Positions 9,130 to 18,897 of a stretch of 39,428 bases of DNA are shown piece by piece. The position numbers and the translations under genes were made by a program. The notes beneath the pieces were generated by a model. It saw only the letters and a program-made list of their open reading frames with translations, did not search any database and was not told the origin of the DNA. The stretch comes from Isotricha intestinalis (lineage: Eukaryota; Ciliophora; Litostomatea; Vestibuliferida; Isotrichidae). The first letter of the stretch is position 1. Every line of letters begins with the position of its first letter. The stretch lies in NCBI GenBank assembly GCA_023807065.1, contig JAJJLU010000471.1, forward strand, positions 1 through 39,428, read 5' to 3'.

Positions 9130-10227
9130 TTATATAGCATTTAATTCTTTTTTTAAATCATCTTTTTCTATTAATTTTTTTTTATTATTATCTTTAAGAT
9201 TACTTCTTCTTTTTTGTTCACCAAAATCTAAAATAATAAAATCACACATAATAAAAGTAGTTAAAAGAGCAATAATACAAAATATTAAAATTAAAAAGGA
9301 AAGATTATTAGAAATAATTAAACAAATTAAGGAAAGTAAAGATAAAGCAGCAATATTTTCTCCTATAATAACATGATAAGAAGTATATTTTTTATTAATA
9401 TAAATTCTTATAATTTCATAAATTAATAATATTAAATAAACAAATCCAACAACAAGATAATCTTTTAAAAATTGTTTTAATAAATCTTCCATATAAACAC
9501 TTAAATCTCCTTTAATAATAAATATTATAACTAAAATAAATCCTGATATAATTAATTGTATTACTCCTTGAATAGATAAAATTAAATAAATATTAACTTG
9601 ATTATATTTAATCATGTATTTCTCAGTTACTTCTTTTATACAAATTAAAAATTCAGATAAAGCTAATAAAGGTATTTTAATTAAAATAAAAGTTGAAATA
9701 TAGTTTGTTACAATATGATATAAGAAAATATAACTTATTAAAGAAGAAATACCTATTATAGTCAAACAGATATAATGTTGCTTATAAAAATTATATTCTA
9801 ATAATCTTGGAGTTATTAAAAATGTTAATAAAAAATAAAAAAATTTTAAATCACAAATGTAAAAAGGACAAAAATATGTTGTTCTAGAATTTATTTTTTG
9901 AAATAAAAATAAATTCACAAATATTTCTATTATTGAAGTTAAAAAAATGTATTTTAAATTATGTGATAATTCTGATTTTTCAATTCTTTTTATTTCAGCT
10001 GAACTTTTTTTTTTTTTTGAAGGTGAAAAACATTTATATATTAAAAATGTAAAGGATTTAAAAAAATATAATATAATAAATAATATCAGCAAATTAAATT
10101 CACCATAATTATATAGAAAAAATGTACTAAATGAAATTCCTATTATTCCTTTAATAAAAATAAAAACTGAAAATATGACAAAAATAGAAGCTCCATTTTC
10201 TTGATTAGGAAAATAAATTTTCACCAT
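9130..10227 (-). CDS. DMT/SLC35-type multi-pass transporter-like protein, 365 aa
   Basis: About ten hydrophobic segments cover residues 15-330, with short loops and a basic cytosolic tail (QKRRSNLKDNNKKK). The length and the evenly spaced ten-segment pattern fit the drug/metabolite transporter superfamily. The middle section (LLALSEFLICIKEVTEKYMIKYNQVN) resembles the SLC35F region where an auxiliary helix leads into the second half repeat. SLC35 members carry nucleotide sugars or related solutes across Golgi, ER or endosomal membranes. I cannot assign a substrate. Start and stop (TAA) are clear. An alternative would be another ten-helix family, so the superfamily call is moderate. Confidence 0.7.
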   Translation of the reverse strand: MVKIYFPNQENGASIFVIFSVFIFIKGIIGISFSTFFLYNYGEFNLLILFIILYFFKSFTFLIYKCFSPSKKKKSSAEIKRIEKSELSHNLKYIFLTSIIEIFVNLFLFQKINSRTTYFCPFYICDLKFFYFLLTFLITPRLLEYNFYKQHYICLTIIGISSLISYIFLYHIVTNYISTFILIKIPLLALSEFLICIKEVTEKYMIKYNQVNIYLILSIQGVIQLIISGFILVIIFIIKGDLSVYMEDLLKQFLKDYLVVGFVYLILLIYEIIRIYINKKYTSYHVIIGENIAALSLLSLICLIISNNLSFLILIFCIIALLTTFIMCDFIILDFGEQKRRSNLKDNNKKKLIEKDDLKKELNAI

Positions 10228-10326
10228 TTTAAATTAAATTCTTTATAAACATATAAAAAATTTATAAATATTAATTTTTATTTTTAAACACTTATTATAA
10301 TAAGTATTTTTCCTATTTTTTTTACT

Positions 10327-10637
10327 TCTTTTAGTCAAGACAATTGTAAGAAAATATTTGGAATGAAATATTTTCTTGAATTTAATGGAATTATAGATTT
10401 TTATGTTACCATTATTGGCGCTTTAAGTATAATTTAACTAAGGATTTAGCTTATCAAGTTATTTTCTGTAGTATTTCTATTTTATGTTTTCTTGTTTTCT
10501 TTTTTATTCTGTTTGAAAATAAGAAAAAAAAAGATTATTATTTTCATTCCCCCTTCTTTTATTTTTCACAATATTTTATAATTGTTAATTATAATAATTC
10601 TATTAAACCTAAAAGAATAACTTTTATCTTGGTTTAG
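10327..10637 (+). pseudogene. Fossil fragment of a multi-pass membrane protein gene
   Basis: Two overlapping plus-strand frames read like protein. The first (about 10327-10437) gives KKIFGMKYFLEFNGIIDFYV. After a shift near 10405, the second (10407-10637, 76 codons to TAG) gives a hydrophobic helix (DLAYQVIFCSISILCFLVFF), a basic loop and NNSIKPKRITFILV. Open runs of this length are unlikely by chance at this A/T content, where roughly one codon in ten would be a stop. There is no convincing start codon and both ends are broken. The helix plus KPxRITF pattern recalls the cytosolic/membrane part of large ciliate surface proteins, but that link is inferred from memory of the pattern. Confidence 0.4.
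10348..10377. repeat. Perfect 12-bp inverted repeat (hairpin)
   Basis: The arms at 10348-10359 and 10366-10377 are exact reverse complements around a 6-base loop (GGAATG). It lies inside the fossil reading frame, so it may be chance or a remnant; no known element is recognised. Confidence 0.6.
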
Positions 10638-10974
10638 AAAATTTTCTTATTTTTTCTAATTAAACTTTATATCAACTTTTAAAAATTAAAAATGTATTTT
10701 TAATGTACTTTTTTTATAATAAAAGGTTTAGAATATTATTTAATTATTCTTATAATCCTTAAATTTATATATGAATAGTTTATCTGATGGTAATAATATA
10801 ATAACAATATTAATTTTGATAAAAAAGAAATAAAGTTTTATAAAATAAATGATAAAATAAATAATACATCAATAGAAGTTTAAGTAATAATAAATAATTA
10901 ATAATTTATAAATTTTTAATATTTTTTATTAAATAATTTTTCGCTCAAAAAAGATGTAAATTAATACCTAAAAT

Positions 10975-12255
10975 ATGATAATACTATGTTTTTTTTTTTT
11001 TTCTAAAACACTTTCTTATTTAAATTTTCCTTTTGAAACAAAAAAAGAAAATATAGAATTGAAAGAATCAACTTTTTTTGATAAACACTTTTACAATAAT
11101 ATTCAAATACAATTAAATATAGGAAATCCACATCAAACAATTCCATTTTCTTTAATGATAAGTGAATATCCTTTAGTAATAACAAGTAAAAAAGCAAATT
11201 TAGATTCATTAATTTTATATGATCAAAATAATTCAAAATCATATAATAAATTAGATGATAATCCTTTAATTAATTGGAGTCAAATATATGTATATTGTTA
11301 TTTTTCAAATGATATTTTTTCATTAGCAATTAACTCAAAAGAAAAAAAAGAAAAAGAAGAAAAATTTAAATTTTTTCTTTCAACTGAAATGAGTCTTAAA
11401 TTAAGTGGAATTTTAGGTTTATCAATTAGTTCAGTAAGAAAAGACTTAAATGAATATGGTTTTATATATCAATTAAGAAATAAAAAATTAATTGAATCAA
11501 GATCTTTTTTTATTAAATACAATGAAAAAAATAAAAATATAGGAGAATTAATTATTGGTAAATATCCTCATGAAATTTATCCTAAAGAATTTAAAGAAAA
11601 TAAATTTAAATTTACAAGATCTTATATTAATTCATATAAAGAATCTTTTACTTTTAATTTTGATGTTGTTTATTATAATAATGAATTAATTCAAGAAAGA
11701 GCAGTTTCAAGTCTTGAAATAGAAAAAAATTTTATTCAAGGAACTGCAGAATTTGGTGTTTTAATAACAAAAAATTTTTTCAGTAAATATGTAGATTTAA
11801 ATTTATGTAAAGAAGTTAAATTTAAATTAATTTTTTATAGTTATATATGTGATAAAAATATTGATTTAAGTGATTTTGGTGTATTAAAGTTTATATTAAA
11901 AGATGCTAATTTTTCGTTTGTTTTCGAAGCAAATGATGTTTTTTATGAAATGAATAATGAATTATATTTTATGATATTTTATAGCAAATTAAATGGAAAT
12001 TCTTGGTCTTTTGGGAAAATATTTTTTCAAAAATATCTTATTGTTTTTGACCAAGAAAGAAAAATAATTGGATTTTATGAAAGGAATCATGATAATATTA
12101 TAATTAAACCCTTTTTAATTATTTTAGTTATATGTGCTTTAATAATTTTTAATATATTTCTTATAAGGTATTTTTCAAATAGTCGTTTTAGAAAGAAAAG
12201 AGCTAATGAGTTAATTGATGATAATTATGAATATCTTCCTGAAAAAATAATTTAA
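10975..12255 (+). CDS. Membrane-anchored aspartic-protease-like protein lacking catalytic Asp motifs
   Basis: The fold of pepsin-family (A1) proteases is visible: signal peptide (1-15), NIQIQLNIGNPHQTIPFSLM in place of the first strand and catalytic loop, a GILGLS motif at 145-150, GELIIGKYPHE at 190-200, and WSFGKIFFQKYLIVFDQE then IGFYE at 344-368, equivalent to the family's WILGDVFLRxYYxVFD...IGFA. A single membrane segment at about 379-398 and a short basic tail suggest a type I membrane protein, as in BACE or plasmepsin V. Where DTGSS should follow the first strand there is ISEYP. Where DSGTS should be (around 255-263) there is QGTAEFGVL. Both catalytic aspartates are therefore absent and the product is probably a pseudoprotease, perhaps a receptor or chaperone. 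The frame is intact, so it looks maintained. Confidence 0.82.
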   Translation: MIILCFFFFSKTLSYLNFPFETKKENIELKESTFFDKHFYNNIQIQLNIGNPHQTIPFSLMISEYPLVITSKKANLDSLILYDQNNSKSYNKLDDNPLINWSQIYVYCYFSNDIFSLAINSKEKKEKEEKFKFFLSTEMSLKLSGILGLSISSVRKDLNEYGFIYQLRNKKLIESRSFFIKYNEKNKNIGELIIGKYPHEIYPKEFKENKFKFTRSYINSYKESFTFNFDVVYYNNELIQERAVSSLEIEKNFIQGTAEFGVLITKNFFSKYVDLNLCKEVKFKLIFYSYICDKNIDLSDFGVLKFILKDANFSFVFEANDVFYEMNNELYFMIFYSKLNGNSWSFGKIFFQKYLIVFDQERKIIGFYERNHDNIIIKPFLIILVICALIIFNIFLIRYFSNSRFRKKRANELIDDNYEYLPEKII

Positions 12256-12911
12256 ATATTATTAAAAATTAGTTTTATAAAAAAACTTATATTTTTTTAT
12301 TAAAAATGTTGTTTCATATAAATCAAATTTTTAAAAGTTTTTTGGAAAGTAAATTATTGATTATTGATTAATATAAATATTTTATTATTGTAATTCACTT
12401 AAATCACAAATTCTATTTTTCTTATCATTATTTCATTAAAAAATTATTTAGGGACAGAGAAATTATAAGAATATAAATAAAATATGAAATATTAATACTA
12501 AAAATAAAATAATATTTATTTTATTTTTTTAAATTTTTTTTGGGTATAATTATTGAAAAAAAATATTTAAAACTTATTCTTTTCATTAAAAAAGTAATTG
12601 TATTTTTATCTTTTCATTTTTTATGATTATGATATTTTATTATCTTGTGAGAATTTTAAAGATTATATTCTTTATAAGAATAAAATCCAATTAATCTGTT
12701 TTATTGTATTTAAATATATATAAATTTAATTCTTCAACTTTTGAACATACTATATTTAAATCTATAAATATTTTTAAATTTGAAATTGAAATTTCAATTT
12801 GTTTTAAGTTATTTAAAATCGCTTTTTATTTAAATAATCAATAAATAATTTATCAATTGGAAAAAAAAGCAAAGTTTAATTGTATTATTTTATTATTTGA
12901 AGAAAATTAAT
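12256..12911. other. Gene-free A/T-rich stretch
   Basis: About 650 bp between the protease-like gene and a minus-strand gene fossil. I see no coding frame or RNA gene. An exact 18-bp palindrome occurs at 12783-12800 (AAATTGAAATTTCAATTT), which may be chance in such biased sequence. Confidence 0.5.
12783..12800. repeat. Perfect 18-bp palindrome
   Basis: AAATTGAAATTTCAATTT equals its own reverse complement. It does not extend further on either side. No function is implied; A/T-rich background raises the chance expectation. Confidence 0.6.
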
Positions 12912-13590
12912 TCAAATTTTTTCCAATCTTTCAAATTCATCTAAATGAGTTTGTAAATAATCTAAATTATATGTATCTTTTTTATCCAATAAATTATTAT
13001 AGCCTAATTTTTCAAAAAACTTTCGGGGGGTCGTAGAATTAAGCATAAATTTAGAAAAATATTCGAATGATAAAATTATATTATTATCTAGATAATATGA
13101 AAAAATTTATTTAAATTTTTTTTCTTCATTATTTATAATTTTTCATTCATTTCATTGATAAAATCTAATAATTGAGTCTTAGAGATTTTTCCTTTTGATG
13201 AATATAAAGTAAATATTTCCTTAAATACTTTATTTGTTTTATTTTTTAATTCATTATTTTTATTTAATAATATTTTAATATCAAAAATAATGATTTTTCT
13301 AATTGTTTAATTTCAATTATTTATTTTTCTTTAAAAATTGGATTTTTAATTATTAAATTAAAATCTTTGTCTGTTAATTTCAAATTGAAATCTCTTCTAT
13401 TTGAAAAGACATTTAAAAACAATTTCATATACATTTTCTTCTTTTTCAATCTCCTTAAAATCATTTTGAAATTAAACCCAAAAGTTATAAATATGAGTAT
13501 AATTATATTTTTGAATTTTTATTTTTATAAAAATATTCTTTATAATTTGTAATTGTATGTTCTAATTTTCTATTCAAGAATGTATTATAT
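12912..13590 (-). pseudogene. Decayed gene with EF-hand-like segments, possibly from a ubiquitin hydrolase
   Basis: On the minus strand several frames read as protein but are broken by stops and shifts. Upstream: FKEIFTLYSSKGKISKTQLL then DFINEMNEKL. After a shift: NNEEKKFK, a TAA, then IFSYYLDNNIILSFEYFSKF and a 60-codon open run with KFFEKLGYNNLLDKKDT, ending at TGA (12912). Two helix-loop-helix units with a GKISKTQLLDFI loop and a YYLDNNIILSFEYFSKF loop look like degenerate EF hands. The order EF-hand, FxxF, then a GYxNxL segment recalls the tail of large protist USP-type deubiquitinases, but this is from pattern memory. No ATG-to-stop frame survives. The 13367-13552 plus-strand open frame inside it is a shadow. 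Confidence 0.5.
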
Positions 13591-13881
13591 TGTATTAGAA
13601 AAAAGTTTTTAAAATATAAAAAAGGATTTAATCTTTAAGAGTAACCTTTTTATTTTAATATATTTTTTAAATATTGATTATATTAAATCTCAATGGGATT
13701 AAGAAATTTTTTTTATTAGTATTGTAAAATTAAATGAACTAAAAATATTTTTTTTATTTTATTAAGTTTTTTACATTAATTTAAATAAACAATTCTAAAT
13801 GAATATTTAATTTAAAAAAGAACAATTTAACTTTTAAAATAAATAAAAAAATAATAATATTATTATAAAATAAAAATCAAA
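13591..13881. other. Leader region of the PP2C-like gene
   Basis: About 290 bp of A/T-rich sequence with poly-T runs between the fossil and the next start codon. It should contain the promoter of the following gene, but no motif is recognisable. Confidence 0.4.
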
Positions 13882-15600
13882 ATGAAATCATTATTAATAA
13901 AAGAAAAACCTTTATGTAAAAGTTATTTTTCAACTATAAACACTTTATCATTATCATCATCATTAGTAGAAAAAGAACAATTAGATAAAAAAGAAAAAGA
14001 AAATTTTGAGAAAAACAATTCTTCTTTATGTGATTCAAGTAATAAAGAACAAGTAAAAACAATAATAGTAAATGATGAAGAAACAAATGATAATTATAAT
14101 AATTTTGAAAATTTAAATCAAACATCAACTTTTATTCCAATAACATATTCTAATAAAATTTCAAATAAAAGTGGAAGTTTTAATGAAATTCAAAAGCTAA
14201 GTACTGATAAATTTACTTTTAAAAATATAAATAATTCTATTTGTGATTTTGATATTTCAAAAGAAACTATATCAAATTATGATAATTTTCATAATAGTAT
14301 TTATAGTGGAAGTTTAATGAATAGTCCTTGCAATTATAATCAAAATTATATTTTAAATGTATATAAAAGTAATAATAATACTAATAATAATTATTTAACT
14401 TTTCCTAAAAGTATTTTTTCTAAAAATTCTCTTAGTCCAAAAAATAATTTTTCTGATTTTTCTTGTAAGATTATAAGAGAAGAAATAAAAAACGAAAATG
14501 AAGAAGAATATATTTCAAATAAAATAAATCAATCTTCAGAAGTATTATCTACTAATTCAGATGATAATGGATTACTAATAAATAAGAATCAATCAGATTT
14601 GAAAAATAATTTAAGTAAAATAATTCCTGTTTATTCCATAAAATTACATTTAAAAAAATTTAAAGAATATATTGAAACAAATATTCCTTCAATTTATGCT
14701 AAAAATACAGATAATAAAGTAATAAAAGGTTTTTCGGCTTTTACTTATAAAAATGAATCTTCGAATATAAAAACAAAAATTTCAATAAATATTAATTTGT
14801 CAAATGAACATGGAACTTTTAATTTTTTTTCTTTACACAATCCTTTAATAACAGATGAATATTTAGATTTAAAATATAATGAATTATGTGAAAATAAATT
14901 AATGTTAAATCAAACTTTTCTTCAAGATTCTAACGGAGACATTATTATATTAAAATTTCAAAGTTCAACTTTTTCAGCTTTTAATAATATAAACCCTCTT
15001 TTAAATAAACATTTTTCTTATAAAATTATTCTTTCTACTGATAATGCACAAAATATTTATAATTTTAATATTAATCAAAAAATTAGAATTCAAAAAAATT
15101 TTGATTTTATGATTTTATGTAATAAAGGAATTTTTAAATATTTATCTAATAAGAAGATTTGCACTATTACTTATATAACAATGAAAAATACTATTTTACT
15201 ACAAGAATCTTTCTCTTATTTTTTAGATAATATTATTAAAAATATTTTTAAAAATGTAATTAAGAATGGAGGGGAAAAAGATATGGCAATTATATTTATT
15301 TGTTTTAGAAATTTACAAAAAATTTTTGAAAAAAAAAATTTAGAACAAATAAGAGAAGCATTAGTTATTATTGAAAATACAACTTTTAATGATGAAGAAG
15401 AAGAAAGTAATTTTATCAATAATTCACATTCTTCTTGCAAAAGTTATTTATCTCCAAAAATTATTGTAAATAATCAGAATAATATTAACTTATCTTTTCA
15501 AGATAAATATCAAATATCAAATGAAACTGATTTTGTAAATAAAAATAAAGAAAAAGTTAGGAAAAAAAGTTTTCTCAAATGTTGTGGCTTTTTTTGTTAA
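13882..15600 (+). CDS. PP2C-like pseudophosphatase with Cys-rich C-terminus, 572 aa
   Basis: Residues 1-245 are Ser/Asn-rich and probably disordered. From about residue 255 the sequence follows the order of a PPM/PP2C phosphatase. A strand with TFNFFSLHNP (about 312-321) stands where FFGVFDGHGG should be. A block NFDFMILCNKGIFKYLSN (about 405-422) matches the family's DFLILASDGLWDxLSN. GGEKDMAIIFICF (about 462-474) is in the place of SxDNxTVIVVxF. The metal-binding aspartates of all three motifs are replaced (HNP for FDG, NKG for SDG, KDM for DNM), so activity is very unlikely. The protein ends FLKCCGFFC, a cluster of three cysteines in the last six residues after basic residues, suitable for S-acylation. 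The C-terminal half is well conserved with the fold; the pseudoenzyme call rests on the missing residues. Confidence 0.75.
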   Translation: MKSLLIKEKPLCKSYFSTINTLSLSSSLVEKEQLDKKEKENFEKNNSSLCDSSNKEQVKTIIVNDEETNDNYNNFENLNQTSTFIPITYSNKISNKSGSFNEIQKLSTDKFTFKNINNSICDFDISKETISNYDNFHNSIYSGSLMNSPCNYNQNYILNVYKSNNNTNNNYLTFPKSIFSKNSLSPKNNFSDFSCKIIREEIKNENEEEYISNKINQSSEVLSTNSDDNGLLINKNQSDLKNNLSKIIPVYSIKLHLKKFKEYIETNIPSIYAKNTDNKVIKGFSAFTYKNESSNIKTKISININLSNEHGTFNFFSLHNPLITDEYLDLKYNELCENKLMLNQTFLQDSNGDIIILKFQSSTFSAFNNINPLLNKHFSYKIILSTDNAQNIYNFNINQKIRIQKNFDFMILCNKGIFKYLSNKKICTITYITMKNTILLQESFSYFLDNIIKNIFKNVIKNGGEKDMAIIFICFRNLQKIFEKKNLEQIREALVIIENTTFNDEEEESNFINNSHSSCKSYLSPKIIVNNQNNINLSFQDKYQISNETDFVNKNKEKVRKKSFLKCCGFFC

Positions 15601-16336
15601 ATATAATAAGGAAAAAATAAGTATTAATTTTATAGGTTTATTCTTTTAATTTTTATTAATATTGATATATCTCTTATTTTGTATATATATTTACCATGAT
15701 TTTAATAAATGATTATCATATATATATTTATTGAATATATTTATATTTTGAATATTTGGATATAACTGTTTAATTAAATTTAATATAAGTGATAAAAAAT
15801 ATATAAATATATTATTAATCATTTTATTTAGATTATCTAATTCTTCTCATAATGAATAAATTTAAATATATATAAATAATTATTTTGTTAATAAAAATGA
15901 AATAAATTTTTAATATTATTTCTAAATTAGTATAATAGATTATTATCCTTTATTTGAAAAAATATTTTATTATAAATAAGATACTAGTTAAAAAACCTTA
16001 ATTATCTTTAAATTGAAATAATCATTTTTTCCTTTTTGATTTTTAATATTTTTCCGATTATTACAACTTAAAAATCTATTTTCCACTCATAACTAGTTTT
16101 TCTTTAACCTACTTTTATTTATTTTTAATTTATAAAAATCATAAAATAATCTACTCAACATATCAAAATATAATAAAATTAAGACATAAAAATTTATTAT
16201 TTATTTCTATTCAAAAGTAATTAATTTTCATAGAGTAAAATCAATAAAACATCTAATATGAATCATTAAAAATATATATTAAATATTCAATATATTATCC
16301 AAGATATTTGAATATTAAATTACAAAAAATATTAAT
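15601..16336. other. Convergent 736-bp intergenic region
   Basis: The two flanking genes point toward each other. I see only A/T-rich sequence with short ATATAT runs, no coding fossil, tRNA or other RNA gene. Confidence 0.5.
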
Positions 16337-17185
16337 TTATACCACATTTCTAATAATTAATTTAATTATTGAATCTTCATTAATATTATACATCCAAATT
16401 TCTTTTTCATCTTCTAATTCAATATCATTTAAAAATAAAGATATAGAATTATCTTCTAATTGTTTAAATTCTTCCATATTTAAAATTTCTGCTTTAAAAT
16501 CAAGAATTGTATCAAGATTATTCATTTTAATTTCAAAAAATTTATTTAAATATAATAATTTAATATTTATTTCAGTGAAATTTGGTTTATCAGAATAAGA
16601 ATCAATTTTTAAATCATATTCAGAAGGATTTTGAATACAATAATTAGGAATTTCATAAATATTTTTTTTAAAATCTATACAAATATTTATTGAATTATAT
16701 AACGGAATAAAATTAAATGAAATAAATATTTCTTTTATTGTTGTATCTTTTATATTTTCAGTTTCACATATATATTTTAATTCTTTCCAAATATTTTCAT
16801 TTCCTTCTTTTTTATTTTCCCAAAATTTTTTTCTAACTTCTTCTAATTCATATAAACTTATTTTACTTATATAACCTTTAATTTTTTTATATCCTTCTCC
16901 AACTTCAATATCTTCTAATTCTGGGTAATTAAAATTAGGTGGTGTTAACTGTTTTAATTTTGATTCAATTTCAGATAAATTTAATTTTTCTTTAAATTCA
17001 ATTAATTTTTGGAAATCATCTGAATTATATTTTTTGATTTTTGGTTTTGTTTCTTCAGATAAATAAAAATTATCATTTGAAGATTCATTTATATTAATAT
17101 ATTTTGTAAATGAATTTATATTATCATTTTGATTAATTGGAATTTCTAAATTAAAATTTAATTGATTAGGACATATACAACCCAT
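16337..17185 (-). CDS. UBTD1/2-type ubiquitin-like protein, probably lipid-anchored, 282 aa
   Basis: The protein begins MGCICPNQ. Gly2 fits N-myristoylation and Cys3/Cys5 fit palmitoylation, as in animal UBTD1/UBTD2 (dendritic-cell ubiquitin-like proteins). Residues about 112-188 match the UBTD N-terminal domain: ELEEVRKKFWENKKEGNENI, then WKELKYIC, then YEIPNYCIQNPSEY. Residues about 207-281 form a ubiquitin-like fold (IKLLYLNKFFEIKM, FKAEIL, ISLFLNDIELEDEKEIWMYN). Known UBTD proteins bind E2/E3 ubiquitin enzymes. Here an extra section of about 100 residues, Asn/Lys/Glu-rich, precedes the UBTD domain. The gene diverges from the next one across 151 bp. Confidence 0.88.
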   Translation of the reverse strand: MGCICPNQLNFNLEIPINQNDNINSFTKYININESSNDNFYLSEETKPKIKKYNSDDFQKLIEFKEKLNLSEIESKLKQLTPPNFNYPELEDIEVGEGYKKIKGYISKISLYELEEVRKKFWENKKEGNENIWKELKYICETENIKDTTIKEIFISFNFIPLYNSINICIDFKKNIYEIPNYCIQNPSEYDLKIDSYSDKPNFTEINIKLLYLNKFFEIKMNNLDTILDFKAEILNMEEFKQLEDNSISLFLNDIELEDEKEIWMYNINEDSIIKLIIRNVV

Positions 17186-17336
17186 TTTTTATTTTTTTGA
17201 TACAATTTTTTATATTTTTTTATATAAATTTTTAATATTTAAAGTTTATAATGAAAAGTATATTATTATATTTATTCATTTTAAATTGAATTTTTAAATA
17301 ATTATTTTTTTTTCTTTTTGAAAATTATTTTAATTA
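17186..17336. promoter_or_regulatory. Divergent 151-bp spacer, putative bidirectional promoter
   Basis: Start codons of opposite-strand genes lie at both ends. The sequence is A/T-rich with T runs and no named motif; promoter function is inferred from the layout. Confidence 0.4.
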
Positions 17337-18455
17337 ATGTCTTTTACTACAAGAAATATTAATTTCGGAAAGAAAATTCAAAATGAATTTACTATTATTT
17401 CAAATTTATTAAATGATATTCAAAAAAGTGAAAAGATTAGAATGAAAATCTTTTGTTTTAATGATATTTTTTCAGAAGAATTTTTTAATATTTTATTTAA
17501 AATTATTTCTTTTTATTTTCACTTATCAAAGACTTTAAAAAATTTACAAAATTATGATAATTTATTAAAGCATTATAAAAATGAAATTAGTAATGAAATA
17601 AAAAAGTTTTTTGATAAGATTTTAATTTTTAGAAAATCAAAAGATTATTATTTAAATTATTATATTGAAAAACAAATAAATTTTTTTTTATTTTCTCATA
17701 AGAAAAAGGAAAATAAAAAAAAATCTCAAACAAAAAAAAAAAAAATTGAAATAATAACAAATTCTAACTTAAATTTAGAAAAAAATTTAGTTTTTTCTTT
17801 AGAAAATCAAAAAAAAGTAAAAGGTATAAAATATAAATCTTTAAGTCAAACAAAATTATCAAATATTTCAAATACAGATATATTAAAAGATAAAAATAAA
17901 AAGTCTCAAAAAAAAACAAAAAAAAATTTATTAAAAAAAGAATCAAATATTTCTAGAAATTCTTTAAATAAAACTTTAAATAATGGAGAAAATTCAACAA
18001 ATAAATCTTCAATATCATATAGTAATATATTAATAAAGAATATGGGTTTAAATCAATCAATGAAAAAAAAATCAAATTCAAAAGAAAAAAAAAGTATTGA
18101 AGAAAATAAAGTTAATAATAATAGTAAAGAAGTAAAATATCATTATATTCAAATTCCAAATTTAAATTATTTAAGTTTAATAATGAAGAATAAATCTGAA
18201 AGAAAAATGCTTTTAAAATCTAAATCTAAATCTCCAAATAAGTTTGTCCCAAATATTAAATTAATTGATACTGGACCTAAACCTTCGATTTATACTCATT
18301 ATTTATTAAATAAATTTAAAGGATTTATTGATAATTATAATGTTGAAGAACAAAAAAATTATTCTCCTTGTTTTAATAAATATCAAAGTCATTCTTCTTG
18401 TAATATTAAAAGAAATATTAGTGATTCTAGTCAAAAATCAATTTATAATGATTAA
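17337..18455 (+). CDS. Basic Lys/Ser/Asn-rich orphan protein, 372 aa
   Basis: Residues 1-125 are helical with hydrophobic spacing (FNDIFSEEFFNILFKIISFY and a Tyr-rich segment). Residues 126-265 are a highly basic, low-complexity linker. The C-terminal part is more ordered and includes IKLIDTGPKPSIYTHYLLNK, followed by KFKGFIDNYN. The latter looks like a conserved short module rather than filler, but I cannot name a family. No signal peptide or membrane segment. Ends at TAA. Confidence 0.7.
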   Translation: MSFTTRNINFGKKIQNEFTIISNLLNDIQKSEKIRMKIFCFNDIFSEEFFNILFKIISFYFHLSKTLKNLQNYDNLLKHYKNEISNEIKKFFDKILIFRKSKDYYLNYYIEKQINFFLFSHKKKENKKKSQTKKKKIEIITNSNLNLEKNLVFSLENQKKVKGIKYKSLSQTKLSNISNTDILKDKNKKSQKKTKKNLLKKESNISRNSLNKTLNNGENSTNKSSISYSNILIKNMGLNQSMKKKSNSKEKKSIEENKVNNNSKEVKYHYIQIPNLNYLSLIMKNKSERKMLLKSKSKSPNKFVPNIKLIDTGPKPSIYTHYLLNKFKGFIDNYNVEEQKNYSPCFNKYQSHSSCNIKRNISDSSQKSIYND

Positions 18456-18897
18456 TTTATTTTTATTCATTTTTTATTAAATAATTTTATTTTTTTATGC
18501 AAAATTTTATTTTTTTTTTTTGAAATTTATGCTTTTAATTTAATTATTTTATATATTAAATATATATATTTATATTTATTATTAATGTTAAATTTAATTT
18601 GAAATCTTTTGTTTTGATTCTTTAATAAAAAAAGTAAAAAAAATAACTGTTTAAATATGTTATATCATATATGATTGGTAAAATAAAAAATATATGATAT
18701 TTACATATTTTAATTTCAAAACAAATTGATGAATTTAATAAAAATTATATCATAGTATATAAGCTAAATTTTTCGTTTTAAAAGAAAAATAATTATTATT
18801 AGCATTTATGCACGTATATAATTATATTATGATTTAATTATTGATGAAATCAAAAATAATATAAAATCGTTGGTGGAGAAAATAAAATAAAATAAGT
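18456..18897. other. Intergenic region with an 11-bp inverted repeat
   Basis: About 440 bp without a gene. Arms ATATCATATAT (18662-18672) and ATATATGATAT (18690-18700) are exact reverse complements separated by 17 bases. No RNA gene is seen. Confidence 0.5.

Larger units (their letters stand above)
10228..10974. other. 747-bp divergent intergenic region with a gene fossil
   Basis: This lies between a minus-strand transporter and a plus-strand protease-like gene. It holds the decayed plus-strand frame listed separately, plus a perfect hairpin near its left side. The remainder (10640-10974) is featureless A/T sequence; I see no tRNA or other RNA gene. Confidence 0.6.

Noticed and set aside
13367..13552. 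Plus-strand open frame of 61 codons
   Set aside because: It starts at a non-ATG codon and lies antisense to the clearer minus-strand gene fossil; no protein-like composition beyond hydrophobic A/T bias.
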